Source of the DNA: Prevotellaceae bacterium UBA4336
GTDB lineage: Bacteria > Bacteroidota > Bacteroidia > Bacteroidales > Bacteroidaceae
Assembly (NCBI GenBank): GCA_002394305.1
Contig: DGTM01000011.1
Coordinates: forward strand, 150,853-167,521
Length of the DNA: 16,669 nucleotides
Reading direction: 5' to 3'
Positions 1 to 8,100 of this stretch are shown one piece after another. The translations under genes were made by a program, and so were the position numbers. The notes beneath the pieces were generated by a model. It had not been told where the DNA came from, made no database searches, and worked only from the letters and a program-made list of their open reading frames with translations. Each line of letters begins with the position of its first letter. Positions within the stretch are counted from its first letter, which is position 1.

Positions 1-99
1 TTCGGAAGAGCCTGGGTCTTATTTCCGAAGAGCCTGGGTCTTATTTCGGAAGAGCCTGGGTCTTATTTCCGAAGAGCCTAGGTCTTATTTCGGAAGAGC
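1..99. repeat. 22-bp-period tandem array with alternating complementary heptamers
   Basis: About 4.5 units with a strict 22-bp period (starts at 1, 23, 45, 67 and 89), cut by the window edge on the left. Each unit contains GAAGAGCCTGGGTCTTAT. The unit starts alternate TTCGGAA, TTCCGAA, TTCGGAA, TTCCGAA, TTCGGAA. TTCCGAA is the exact reverse complement of TTCGGAA, so the true period is 44 bp and neighbouring units can pair. Each unit also carries an imperfect inner palindrome (AAGAGCC/GGGTCTT, 6 of 7). The last unit diverges after AAGAGCACG, which pairs with CGTGCT at 121-126. No gene lies in 1-211, and no TAnnTTTG promoter is visible before the kinase gene. Confidence 0.93.
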
Positions 100-211
100 A
101 CGCTGTGACGGGCCGAAGACCGTGCTGCTGTGGCGGGCCCGGAAGGGAGAATCTGCCGAAACTTAGCTTATCACACAATAAGAGAGCACGTTTTCTCGTT
201 ATTATAAAGGT

Positions 212-1369
212 ATGCAGTGGATAAACAGAATCCGTCAGGTGAAGATCGTGCTGGTTGCGCTGGCCGTTGTGCTCAGTGTGGCTTCGCTCGTCGTCTCACA
301 TTTCCTGGTGCGCGACCTCAAGGTGGAGGAGCAGCGCAAAATGGAGATATGGGCCGAGGCGATGCGCTCGCTGAACAAAGCCGACGAGACGACCGACCTC
401 ACGCTCGTCTGGACCGTTCTCAACAGCAACAACACCATCCCCGTCATCGTGCTCGACAGCGGCGGCCACGTGCAGGACTACCGCAACATCGAGGTGGCAT
501 CGCCGACGGCTGCGACGCTCGACACGCTCGTCCTGAACCGCGCCCTCTCCATGCGGCGGGCCGGACGCGTCATCCGCATCAACCTCGGCGACGCCGACTA
601 CATGGAGATCTGCTATGCCGACAGCCTCATCCTGCGCCGCCTGGCCTGGTGGCCCTACGTGCAGCTCGGCGTGGTGCTCATCTTCGTCGTCGTCGCCATC
701 TTCGCCCTGCTCAGCAGCAAGAAGGCCGAGCAGAACAAGGTGTGGGTAGGCCTCAGCAAGGAGACGGCCCACCAGCTCGGCACGCCCATCAGCAGCCTCA
801 TGGCATGGCACGAGGTGCTGCGCGAGACGTACCCCGACGACCAGCTCCTGCCCGAGATGGGCAAGGACGTGCAGCGCCTGCAGCGCATCGCCGAACGCTT
901 CAGCAAGATAGGCTCGCAGCCGGAGCCGAAGCCCGAGAACCTGGGCGAGGTGCTCTCCGCCGTCGTGCAGTACATCAGCCGTCGCACCAGCAACCGCGTC
1001 AGCATCACCTGCCAGCTCCCCGACGAGGCCATCATCGCGCCCCTCAGCGCCCCGCTCTTCGAATGGGTCGTGGAGAATCTCTGCAAGAACGCCATCGACG
1101 CCATGGAGGGCAAGGGCAGCATCACCCTGACGGCACGCGAAGAGCCCGACTGCATCAGCGTGGAAGTGACCGACACCGGCAAAGGCATACCCAAGAACCG
1201 CTTCAGCTCCGTCTTCACCCCAGGCTATACCACGAAAGAGCGCGGGTGGGGGCTCGGACTCTCGCTCGCCAAACGCATCGTAGAGGAATACCACAATGGG
1301 CGCATATATGTGAAAAATTCCGAGATCGGAAAGGGCACAACCTTCCGTATTGAGCTCAAAAAACGTTAA
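212..1369 (+). CDS. Membrane-bound sensor histidine kinase (orphan)
   Basis: A 385-aa two-component sensor kinase that would autophosphorylate on a histidine and pass the phosphate to an unlinked response regulator. A membrane segment at about residues 10-32 and another at about 147-168 bracket a roughly 115-residue periplasmic sensor region with no recognisable family. The H-box is KETAHQLGTPISSL with phospho-acceptor H187; it reads HQLGTP where many kinases have HELRTP. The ATPase domain shows an N-box (VENLCKNAIDAM, about 287-298), a G1 box (DTGKGIP, 321-327) and an F/G2 region (FTPGYTTKERGWGLGLSL, about 335-352). No HAMP domain is evident. The start at 212 follows AAAGGT and puts a short basic segment before the first membrane helix. 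No regulator gene adjoins it, and DUF177 downstream has its own promoter. The family is clear; the signal sensed is unknown. Confidence 0.93.
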   Translation: MQWINRIRQVKIVLVALAVVLSVASLVVSHFLVRDLKVEEQRKMEIWAEAMRSLNKADETTDLTLVWTVLNSNNTIPVIVLDSGGHVQDYRNIEVASPTAATLDTLVLNRALSMRRAGRVIRINLGDADYMEICYADSLILRRLAWWPYVQLGVVLIFVVVAIFALLSSKKAEQNKVWVGLSKETAHQLGTPISSLMAWHEVLRETYPDDQLLPEMGKDVQRLQRIAERFSKIGSQPEPKPENLGEVLSAVVQYISRRTSNRVSITCQLPDEAIIAPLSAPLFEWVVENLCKNAIDAMEGKGSITLTAREEPDCISVEVTDTGKGIPKNRFSSVFTPGYTTKERGWGLGLSLAKRIVEEYHNGRIYVKNSEIGKGTTFRIELKKR

Positions 1370-1393
1370 TACAGCATTTTTTCACATCAAATC

Positions 1394-1426
1394 TTGCACA
1401 AGTATACGTTTTTTTTTGTAATTTTG
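1394..1426 (+). promoter_or_regulatory. Bacteroidetes-type promoter for DUF177-rpmF
   Basis: A -7 element TAATTTTG (consensus TAnnTTTG) lies at 1419-1426. A candidate -33 TTG at 1394-1396 is 22 nt upstream, slightly longer than the 20 nt seen at other promoters here. The ATG at 1434 is only 7 nt past the -7 element, so the transcript would be leaderless or nearly so. Confidence 0.6.
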
Positions 1427-1433
1427 CAGCCCG

Positions 1434-1937
1434 ATGGAGAAACTGGACGGTTATATAGTTGATTTGAAAGGCATGACCGACGATAATGTGTCTTATCGTT
1501 GGCAAGCCGGGAATGACTTCTTCTCCGCCGTTCAGGGTCCGGAAATCAGGCAGGGCCAACTCGATGTCGCACTACGGGTGAAGAAGACGTCGGGCGCCTA
1601 CGAACTGGAGTTCCGGCTGCAGGGAACGGTGCAGGTGACGTGCGACCGCTGCCTCGAGCCAATGGACCAACCCATCGATGCCCAGTGCACACTGCGTGTC
1701 AAGATGGGCAGCGAATATGCCGACGACGGCGAGGTGGTAACCGTCCCCGAGAGGGAAGGCACCATCAACGTGGCATGGTATATCTACGAGTTCGCAGCTC
1801 TGCAGATACCCCTGCGGCATGTTCACCCCGACGGGCAATGCCCCGTCCCCACTCCTGACTTTTCCTCCGAGCCAAGCGGCGAGGAGAAGAGCGACCCGCG
1901 ATGGGCAGAACTGAAAAAATTAGTAAACAGTAAATAG
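1434..1937 (+). CDS. DUF177 / YceD family protein
   Basis: A 167-aa cytoplasmic protein of the DUF177 (YceD) family, whose genes typically precede rpmF and which is linked in other bacteria and plants to 23S rRNA accumulation or ribosome assembly. The diagnostic CDRCL motif is at residues 70-74 (C70, C73), after a beta-rich N-terminal half (EFRLQGTVQVTC). A C-terminal SDPRWAELKKL segment is typical of the family. It sits 20 bp before rpmF, the usual gene pair, and is probably cotranscribed with it. The start at 1434 is supported by the promoter just upstream. The last residues and the stop codon fall inside a 7-bp repeat, so the extreme C-terminus (NSK) is probably repeat-encoded. The family call is secure; the molecular role is inferred from the family. 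Confidence 0.92.
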   Translation: MEKLDGYIVDLKGMTDDNVSYRWQAGNDFFSAVQGPEIRQGQLDVALRVKKTSGAYELEFRLQGTVQVTCDRCLEPMDQPIDAQCTLRVKMGSEYADDGEVVTVPEREGTINVAWYIYEFAALQIPLRHVHPDGQCPVPTPDFSSEPSGEEKSDPRWAELKKLVNSK

Positions 1938-1951
1938 TTAAATAGTAAAAC
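1922..1951. repeat. Heptad (7/8-bp) repeat over the DUF177 stop codon
   Basis: Units AGTAAAC, AGTAAAT, AGTTAAAT and AGTAAAAC follow one another. TAA at 1924, TAA at 1931 and TAG at 1935 close all three reading frames within 14 nt; the TAG at 1935 is the actual stop of DUF177. Confidence 0.75.
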
Positions 1952-1957
1952 AGAATT

Positions 1958-2137
1958 ATGGCACATCCTAAAAGAAGACAGTCCAAGACCAGGACTCTCA
2001 AGAGAAGAACTCACGACAAGGCTGTAGCTCCCGCACTGGCAGTATGCCCCAACTGCGGCGAGTTCCACATCTACCACACGGTTTGCCCCGCCTGCGGCTA
2101 CTACCGCGGCAAGGTTGCCATCGAAAAGGAAGCTTAA
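1958..2137 (+). CDS. rpmF: 50S ribosomal protein L32
   Basis: A 59-aa structural protein of the large ribosomal subunit. It begins MAHPKRRQSKTRTLKRR, the characteristic basic N-terminus of L32 that threads into rRNA. It then shows two CxxC pairs (C30/C33 in CPNCG and C43/C46 in CPACG), the zinc-ribbon form of L32. Length is normal for the family. It lies directly after DUF177 and before fabH, the conserved rpmF-fabH neighbourhood linking ribosome and lipid synthesis. No Shine-Dalgarno sequence is evident in the A-rich leader, which is usual for this phylum. It is too short to stand out by length, but the sequence is unmistakable. Confidence 0.97.
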   Translation: MAHPKRRQSKTRTLKRRTHDKAVAPALAVCPNCGEFHIYHTVCPACGYYRGKVAIEKEA

Positions 2138-2149
2138 TCTCATCGAGGG

Positions 2150-2248
2150 GTTAGCAGTTAGAGGTTAGCGGTCAGAGAATACAATCGTTGCGGCCTTCAC
2201 CGGCCAAGACATTCCTCTACCCACTGTCCTCTAACCTCTAACCTCTTT
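2150..2248. repeat. ~100-bp element bounded by inverted heptad repeats (rpmF-fabH)
   Basis: The left arm is four heptads (GTTAGCA, GTTAGAG, GTTAGCG, GTCAGAG; 2150-2177). The right arm is the reverse complement type (CCTCTAA, CCTCTAA, CCTCTTT; 2228-2248). A 12-bp perfect inverted repeat GTTAGAGGTTAG (2157-2168) / CTAACCTCTAAC (2231-2242) is followed by a T run. It may act as a terminator or mRNA end for rpmF, but the 62-nt loop is long for an intrinsic terminator. It fills the whole rpmF-fabH gap. Confidence 0.7.
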
Positions 2249-2257
2249 TTCTTTATC

Positions 2258-3355
2258 ATGCCAATGGAAAAAATCAATGCCGTCATAACCGGCGTGGGCG
2301 GGTATGTGCCCGACTATATCCTGGACAATGAGGAGATGTCGCGTATCGTGGACACCAGCGACGAGTGGATCATGGAACGCATCGGCGTGAAGACACGCCA
2401 CATCCTCAAGCCCGAACAGGGGAGCGGAACAAGCTACATGATGACACGGGCCGTGGCCCAACTGCTGCGCAAGACGCAGGTGGCTCCCGAATCCGTGGAG
2501 CTCGTCATCTGTGCCACAACGACGCCCGACTATCATTTCCCCTCCACAGCATCGCTCGTCATTGGCAATTGCGGCCTGACCGCTGCCTTCGGCTTCGACA
2601 TGGAGGCTGCCTGCGCGGGCTTCCTCTATGCGATGGAGACGGGCGCAAGCTTCATCCGCTCGGGCCGCTACAAGCGCATCATCGTCTGTGGCGGCGACCA
2701 CATGAGCTCCATGACCAACTACGAGGACCGCAACACATGCCCCATCTTCGGCGACGGCGCCGCTTGCGTCATGATGGAAGCCACAACGGAGGAGGTCGGA
2801 CTCATGGACGGCTACTACCACGTCGACGGCAAGGGCTACCAGAACCTGCACATGGCGGCAGGCGGTTCGGCCAAGATGCCCAGCCATGAGACCGTCGACG
2901 CCCGCGAACATTTCGTCTATCAGGAAGGCCGCGCCGTGTACAAGCATGCCGTGCTCGACATGACGTCCGCCGTCAAGACCATCACCAAGCGGAATGGCCT
3001 GACGAAGGAAAACATCGCGTGGGTCGTGCCTCACCAGGCAAACATCAACATCGAGGTCTCCGTGGCACAGCGCATCGGCATCGACAGCGACCATGTCATG
3101 ATCAACATCGACCACATGGCCAACACCTCGGGCGGCACGCTGCCCCTCTGCCTGTGGGAGTACGAGCCGCAGCTCCGGAAGGGCGACAAGCTGGTCTTCA
3201 CCGCTTTCGGCGCCGGCTTCACCTGGGGCGCAAGCTACATGATCTGGGGCTACGACGGCGCGAAGGAAGCGGCCAAGGAGCCTGCACAGTTCTTCAAGGA
3301 AGGGCTCATGACCCGCGAGGAATGGAAAAAACTAAGGAAGAAGAGTGAAGAATGA
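2258..3355 (+). CDS. fabH: 3-oxoacyl-[acyl-carrier-protein] synthase III
   Basis: A 365-aa thiolase-fold enzyme that condenses an acyl-CoA with malonyl-ACP to start fatty-acid synthesis in the cytoplasm. The catalytic triad is present: C119 in MEAACAGF, H259 in VVPHQANI and N289 in MANTSGG. Other family marks are DEWIMERIGVKTRH (35-48), FGDGAAC (164-170) and FGAGFTWGA (317-325). It has about 30 extra residues at the C-terminus (after about 335) compared with typical FabH; they are charged and probably form a helix. The start ATG at 2258 (MPMEK) or the ATG at 2264 are both possible. The context after rpmF is the classic one. The stop codon lies in a short heptad repeat (AGTGAAG, AATGAAG). Confidence 0.96.
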   Translation: MPMEKINAVITGVGGYVPDYILDNEEMSRIVDTSDEWIMERIGVKTRHILKPEQGSGTSYMMTRAVAQLLRKTQVAPESVELVICATTTPDYHFPSTASLVIGNCGLTAAFGFDMEAACAGFLYAMETGASFIRSGRYKRIIVCGGDHMSSMTNYEDRNTCPIFGDGAACVMMEATTEEVGLMDGYYHVDGKGYQNLHMAAGGSAKMPSHETVDAREHFVYQEGRAVYKHAVLDMTSAVKTITKRNGLTKENIAWVVPHQANINIEVSVAQRIGIDSDHVMINIDHMANTSGGTLPLCLWEYEPQLRKGDKLVFTAFGAGFTWGASYMIWGYDGAKEAAKEPAQFFKEGLMTREEWKKLRKKSEE

Positions 3356-3358
3356 AGC

Positions 3359-3421
3359 ATTTGCTGCCGCTTCGAAAAGCGTTGAAAAATCAACGAAAGA
3401 CTGTGGCGGCAGCAAATTTTT
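3359..3421 (+). terminator. Strong branched hairpin between fabH and era
   Basis: A perfect 12-bp inverted repeat ATTTGCTGCCGC (3359-3370) / GCGGCAGCAAAT (3406-3417) is followed by five T residues (3417-3421). The interior holds further small stems, GCTT-CGAA-AAGC (3369-3380) and CGTTG/CAACG, so the loop is itself structured. This looks like a rho-independent terminator or a processing/stability structure for the fabH transcript. No clear promoter was found before era, so read-through is also possible. Confidence 0.7.
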
Positions 3422-3445
3422 CACTTTTCACTATTCACTTTTAAC
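3418..3445. repeat. Heptad repeat upstream of era
   Basis: Four 7-bp units (TTTTCAC, TTTTCAC, TATTCAC, TTTTAAC) run up to the era leader. They are roughly the inverted counterpart of the AGTGAAG/AATGAAG heptads at the fabH stop (3345-3358), so the hairpin at 3359-3417 is framed by inverted heptads. The region replaces any recognisable ribosome binding site before era. Confidence 0.75.
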
Positions 3446-3452
3446 TTAACTT

Positions 3453-4334
3453 ATGTTCAAGTCCGGCTTCGTCAATATCGTAGGCAACCCGAATGTGGGG
3501 AAGTCCACCCTCATGAACCTTCTGGTGGGGGAGCGCATCTCCATCGCCACCTTCAAGGCGCAGACCACGCGCCACCGCATCATGGGCATCCTCAACACGC
3601 CCGACATGCAGATATGCTTCAGCGACACGCCGGGCGTACTGAAGCCCAACTACAAGCTGCAGGAACAGATGCTGCAGTTCAGCGAAAGTGCCCTGCAGGA
3701 TGCCGACGTGCTGCTCTACGTCACCGACATGGTGGAGACACCCGACAAGAACAGCGACTTCCTGGACAAGGTGAAGCGCATGACCGTCCCTGTCCTTGTG
3801 CTCATCAACAAGATAGACCTCAGCGACCAGAAGGCCCTGACGGAGAAGGTGGAGCTGTGGCACGAGGCGCTGCCCGAGGCGGAGATTGTGCCTATCAGTG
3901 CCTTGCACCGCTTCAACGTGGACAACGTGCTGCGGCGCATCCAGGAGCTCCTGCCCGAGTCGCCCGCCTACTTCGACAAGGACCAGTGGACCGACAAGCC
4001 GGCCCGTTTCTTCGTCACCGAGATTATCCGCGAGAAGATACTCCTCTACTACGACAAGGAGATACCCTACAGCGTGGAGGTCGTCGTGGAACAGTTCAAG
4101 GAGACGGCCCGCAACATCCACATCAGCGCGGTCATCTTCGTGGAGCGCGAGTCGCAGAAGGGCATCATCATCGGCCACGGAGGTGTTGCCCTGAAGCGTG
4201 TCTCGACGGAGGCCCGCAAGAGTCTGGAGAAATTCTTCGGCAAGAGCATCTACCTGGAAGTGTTCGTCAAGGTGGACAAGGACTGGCGCCAGAGCGACCG
4301 CGCCATGAAGGCGTACGGGTACAACCTGGAATGA
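3453..4334 (+). CDS. era: GTPase Era
   Basis: A 293-aa GTP-binding protein that binds 16S rRNA and assists 30S subunit maturation. The GTPase domain starts almost at residue 1: G1 GNPNVGKS (11-18), switch region QTTRHRI (37-43), G3 DTPG (58-61), G4 NKID (119-122) and G5 SAL (149-151). A C-terminal KH RNA-binding domain follows, with KGIIIGHGGVALKRV (236-250) as the GXXG-type loop and a conserved end VKVDKDWRQ. Length is normal. The ATG at 3453 has no Shine-Dalgarno sequence; it follows a heptad repeat. It is downstream of fabH and 46 bp before purN, and is possibly cotranscribed with both. Confidence 0.97.
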   Translation: MFKSGFVNIVGNPNVGKSTLMNLLVGERISIATFKAQTTRHRIMGILNTPDMQICFSDTPGVLKPNYKLQEQMLQFSESALQDADVLLYVTDMVETPDKNSDFLDKVKRMTVPVLVLINKIDLSDQKALTEKVELWHEALPEAEIVPISALHRFNVDNVLRRIQELLPESPAYFDKDQWTDKPARFFVTEIIREKILLYYDKEIPYSVEVVVEQFKETARNIHISAVIFVERESQKGIIIGHGGVALKRVSTEARKSLEKFFGKSIYLEVFVKVDKDWRQSDRAMKAYGYNLE

Positions 4335-4344
4335 GGGCGCCTTA

Positions 4345-4355
4345 CCCTTTTAGGG
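4345..4355. repeat. C/G palindromic element, intergenic copy (era-purN)
   Basis: CCCTTTTAGGG, a short palindrome with a T-rich centre, fills part of the 46-bp era-purN gap. It resembles CCCCTTTAGGGG after ftsX and the palindromes inside purN and miaB. Confidence 0.5.
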
Positions 4356-4380
4356 CGATAAAGAAAGGATAAACGTGAAC

Positions 4381-4998
4381 ATGAACACAGAAAAGACAAT
4401 AAGTTCTCTCCCTAAGGGGGGACGGGAGGTCCGGATTGCTATTTTTGTCTCCGGAGGCGGTACGAACTGCGAGAACCTGATTCGCTATTTCCGCGATTCG
4501 GACTTCGTGAAGTGCGCCCTGGTGGTCAGCAACAAGCCCGACGCCTATGCCTTGGTGCGTGCGGAGCGTTTAGGTGTGCCCACAGCAGTGATTACCAAGC
4601 AGCAGCTGAACAGCCCGGACGAGACGATGCCCCTGCTGCGGGACTATGGCATCGACTTCATCGTGCTGGCCGGCTTCCTGCCGCTCGTCCCGGATTACCT
4701 CATCGAGGCCTTTCCGCGCCGCATCGTCAACCTGCATCCCGCCCTGCTGCCCAAGTTCGGCGGAAAGGGCATGTGGGGTCATCACGTACACGAGGCGGTG
4801 AAGGCCGCAGGCGAGACGGAGACGGGTATGACCGTCCATTACGTCACACCTGTCTGCGACGGCGGCGAAATCATCGCGCAGTTCCGCACGAGCCTTTCGC
4901 CCGACGACACCGTGGACGACATCGCGGAGAAGGAGCACCAGCTGGAGATGGCGCACTTCCCGCAGGTGGTGGAGCAGGTGCTCCGCGAGGTGAAATAA
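4381..4998 (+). CDS. purN: Phosphoribosylglycinamide formyltransferase
   Basis: A 205-aa enzyme that transfers a formyl group from 10-formyl-tetrahydrofolate to GAR in purine synthesis. The substrate loop SGGGTNCENL is at 24-33. The catalytic residues N117 and H119 lie in VNLHPALLPKFGG, and D160 lies in PVCDGGEI, matching the N/H/D triad of the family. About 16 residues precede the usual first strand (RIAIFVSGGG). This extension is encoded by a C/G palindromic element (SLPKGGRE). I chose ATG 4381; an in-frame GTG at 4375 would add two residues. A shorter start inside the element cannot be excluded, but no ATG follows before the Rossmann strand. It sits after era and is followed by a weak terminator. 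Confidence 0.94.
   Translation: MNTEKTISSLPKGGREVRIAIFVSGGGTNCENLIRYFRDSDFVKCALVVSNKPDAYALVRAERLGVPTAVITKQQLNSPDETMPLLRDYGIDFIVLAGFLPLVPDYLIEAFPRRIVNLHPALLPKFGGKGMWGHHVHEAVKAAGETETGMTVHYVTPVCDGGEIIAQFRTSLSPDDTVDDIAEKEHQLEMAHFPQVVEQVLREVK
4408..4421. repeat. C/G palindromic element inside purN
   Basis: CTCCCTAAGGGGGG, followed by ACGGGAGG, encodes part of the purN N-terminal extension. The core CCCT-A-AGGG is palindromic, and the base composition (C run, then G run) is unlike the surrounding codons. Confidence 0.55.
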
Positions 4999-5021
4999 TT
5001 CGCCACACGCCCTACCTTCAG

Positions 5022-5039
5022 GCACGAAGTGCTCTTTTT
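5022..5039 (+). terminator. Weak candidate terminator after purN
   Basis: A short stem GCAC-GAA-GTGC (5022-5032) is followed by TCTTTTT (5033-5039). The stem has only 4 bp plus a possible wobble pair, so this is tentative. Confidence 0.35.
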
Positions 5040-5045
5040 CCCGTT

Positions 5046-5070
5046 TTTTCTTGCATTGTTCGCAAGAAAA
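5046..5070. promoter_or_regulatory. 9-bp perfect inverted repeat overlapping a promoter (candidate operator)
   Basis: TTTTCTTGC (5046-5054) and GCAAGAAAA (5062-5070) are exact reverse complements separated by 7 nt. The left arm contains the -33 TTG of the promoter, and the right arm ends 3 nt before the -7 box. No T run follows on either strand, which argues against a terminator and for a binding site. Confidence 0.5.
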
Positions 5071-5081
5071 GGGTAACTTTG
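5051..5081 (+). promoter_or_regulatory. Bacteroidetes-type promoter for the M60 peptidase pair
   Basis: A -33 TTG (5051-5053), exactly 20 nt, then TAACTTTG (5074-5081). Transcription would start near 5087, giving a leader of roughly 35 nt before the ATG at 5124. Confidence 0.75.
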
Positions 5082-5123
5082 CGTACGAAACAACTATTAT
5101 TACCATCTAAAAACACATAGATT

Positions 5124-8100
5124 ATGCTGAAAAATTACCTTTTGGGAACATGCAGACTGCTGCTTGCGGCCCTTGTTTGTCTGGTCCCGACCGGCATTAA
5201 GGCCGTGACGGAAGTCAATGTAGAGAAGGCTGGGACGCTCTCCTCGCTCATCGAGACGTCCGACAAGGAGCTGCGGGTGACGGGCGTCATCAACGGCACC
5301 GACATCAAGTTCATCCGCGACATGGTGGTGGCAGGCACGGTGACGAGCCTCGACTGGGCAGGCGTCCGCATCGTCAGCGGCGGCTCGGCCTACGTGGAAA
5401 GCTACACCACGGCCAACGACATCATCGGCGAGAAGATGTTCTACGAATGTCAGAATCTGCAGCAGATGGTGCTGCCGACGACCTTGACAGACATTCAGAC
5501 CAACGCCTTTGCACGGACGGGACTCAAGGCCATCGACATCCCCGGCACCGTGACCCGCCTGGGCGGTGACGCCTTTGCCTATTGCGGCTCGCTGGAAACG
5601 GTCGTCATCGGCAGGAAGGTGAACCAGCTTGGCCAGGGCGTCTTCTACTCCTCTGCCGTCAAGACGGCTTACGTAAAGCCCATGACGCCCCCGTCCACAC
5701 CCGCCTACCTCTTCTCCTCCAGTCCCAAAATCTTCGTCTATACCGATGTCCTGACCGATTACCGGCAGTCCAGTTGGAAGGACTATGGCACCATCGCCGG
5801 CGGCCTGGAGAAGACCTACCCCGTGGAGCTTGACCCCGTAGATGCAGCCAAGAAGCTGTGCGGCAACTTCTTCGAGGATACCGCCTGCACGCAGCTGAAG
5901 CCCGAGTACCAGGCCATGAGCGACGAAGACCTGACCGCTGCCCTCACCGAGGTCGGCATGCCCGAGCTGATGGTCAGCACAGCCCTCAAGGTAAAGAACG
6001 CCAGCTGGGCAAAGTTCGAGCAGGACTTCCGCATTCACGACTACAAGCCCTACAGCGACGCCTCCTACTGGAACAACAAGATGATGAGCACCGGCGGCTC
6101 CTACATGGGCAACCCCACCGGCATCTACGCCAAGGAGGACAGCGAACAAATCTACGTCTTCGTGGACAGCGACGTGGCCGACGACGCCACGCTCTACATA
6201 GCCGGATGCGTCGACAACCAGCTCATCTACAACGCCAAGACGGGCACCAAGCTGGAGAAGGGCCTGAACATCATCGACGGTGTGAAGAACGCTCTCTACT
6301 ACATCGTCTACGTTGCCGACACAAAGGCCATGAAGAAGACGCTCAGCGAGTGGCCCGACATAAAGATACACATCGAGGGCGGCGTGGTGAACGGCTACTA
6401 CGATGTCAGCCGTCACAGCGACAGCGAATACCAGGCCCTCATGCGGGCTTCCACCTTGGGCCGCTTCACGGTGCGCGGAGGTCACTCCCTCTTCCACCTC
6501 AAGACCATTTCCTACAAGACCGTCTTCCCGCGGACCATCGACAAGAGCATTGCTTGGTTCGACAGCGTGGCCGTGTGGGAGAAGGAGCTCATGGGCATGT
6601 GCGAGAGCGTCGCCTCCGGCAAGAAGGCCGGCTATCCCTGGTACCTGACCGGCGGCGAAGCCATCTATCCCATCTATTACAACAATCCGAACTTTGCCAT
6701 CGAGGGCGAGCCGAGCGACGCTGGCTATGCCAACTCCACGCCCTACCGCACGTCGTACAACGGCATCGACTGCATCAGGAACTGCCTGAACGCCCTGAAC
6801 ACCTCGATGGACGACTGGTGCGCCGGCCACGAGTGCGGGCACAACAACCAGCGAACCATCAACGTCGAGGGCTGTACCGAAGCTTCGAACAACGTCTTCT
6901 CGAACCTGGTGCGCTACCTCGACGGCCTCAATTCCTCGGGCGGCTCCACGCTCGCTACCGTCATGAACGAGTACGCACGGCGCGAACCTTTCTACTTCAG
7001 GGACGTGAACAGCCGTCTGCGCATGTACTGGAACCTGTATCTCTACTATCACCTGGGGCAGAAGAACACCTCGTTCTACCCGGAGCTCTTCAAGGCACTC
7101 CGCAACGACCCGCTGGTGCTCTACAACTCTTCGAACAACAACAACGGCGGACTGAAGTTCGTGCGCAAGGTCTGCGAAGTGGCACAGGAGGACCTCACCG
7201 ACTTCTTCGACATCTGGGGATTCTTCGAACCCATCAAGGCTGGCTCCTACATCGAGGACTACGGCAAGCATCCCATCGCCGTGACACGTGCCAACATCCT
7301 CAGCACGAAGGCCGCCATCGCCAAGTATCCGGTGAAGAACCGCGAGATAATCTTCGTGGAGGACCGTGCCGACTACGTCCTCTCCACGGGCTTCCTGCAG
7401 GCAGCAGGCCGGAAGCGTAACGGCCACGAGCAGGTAGGTCAGTGCGGCGACGTAGGTCAGTTCACTGACTATGTGCCGGGCGTTTGCCAGCCTTCGGACT
7501 ACGTCTACCTGCAGTCCGACTCGCTCTATGCCCTGGAGGGCTCGGGCGGACTGGGCTTCCTGATGCTCGACAGCGAAAACAACATCAAGTACGCCTCCAA
7601 CTCGTGGAACTTCTGCATCCCCACAAGCGTAGGCCGCGACTTCAAAATCTACTCTCTCGACGCCGACGGTTCGCTGCACGAAATCACCAAGGCAGGCGAG
7701 GGCACCGTCTACGTCACCCTCTCCCGTGCCGGCACGCTCAGAAGCCAGCTGACGAACGACCAGGCCATCAAGCTCATCGTCAGCGGTCCCATCAATGCCA
7801 CGGACCTCACCTACATGAAGCAGCTCGTCAACAAGCAGAACCTGCAGGCGATTGACCTGGAGAAGGCAGTCGTCACCTCGATAGCCGGCAACCTCTTCCA
7901 GGACAACAAGAAGCTTGCAGCCATCAAGCTGCCGCTCTCGCTGACATCCATCAACCAGGCGACCTTCTCGGGCACCAACCTGAAGACGATAGTCATCCCC
8001 GACAAGGTGACGACGGTTGGCGGCGACGCCTTCGCCTACTGCGGCCAGCTGAACACTGTCTACATTGGCAGCAGCGTCAAGACGATGGCCCAGGGCGTCT

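Noticed and set aside
1..99. Possible CRISPR array
   Set aside because: Units are contiguous 22-mers with no unique spacers, and no cas genes are present.
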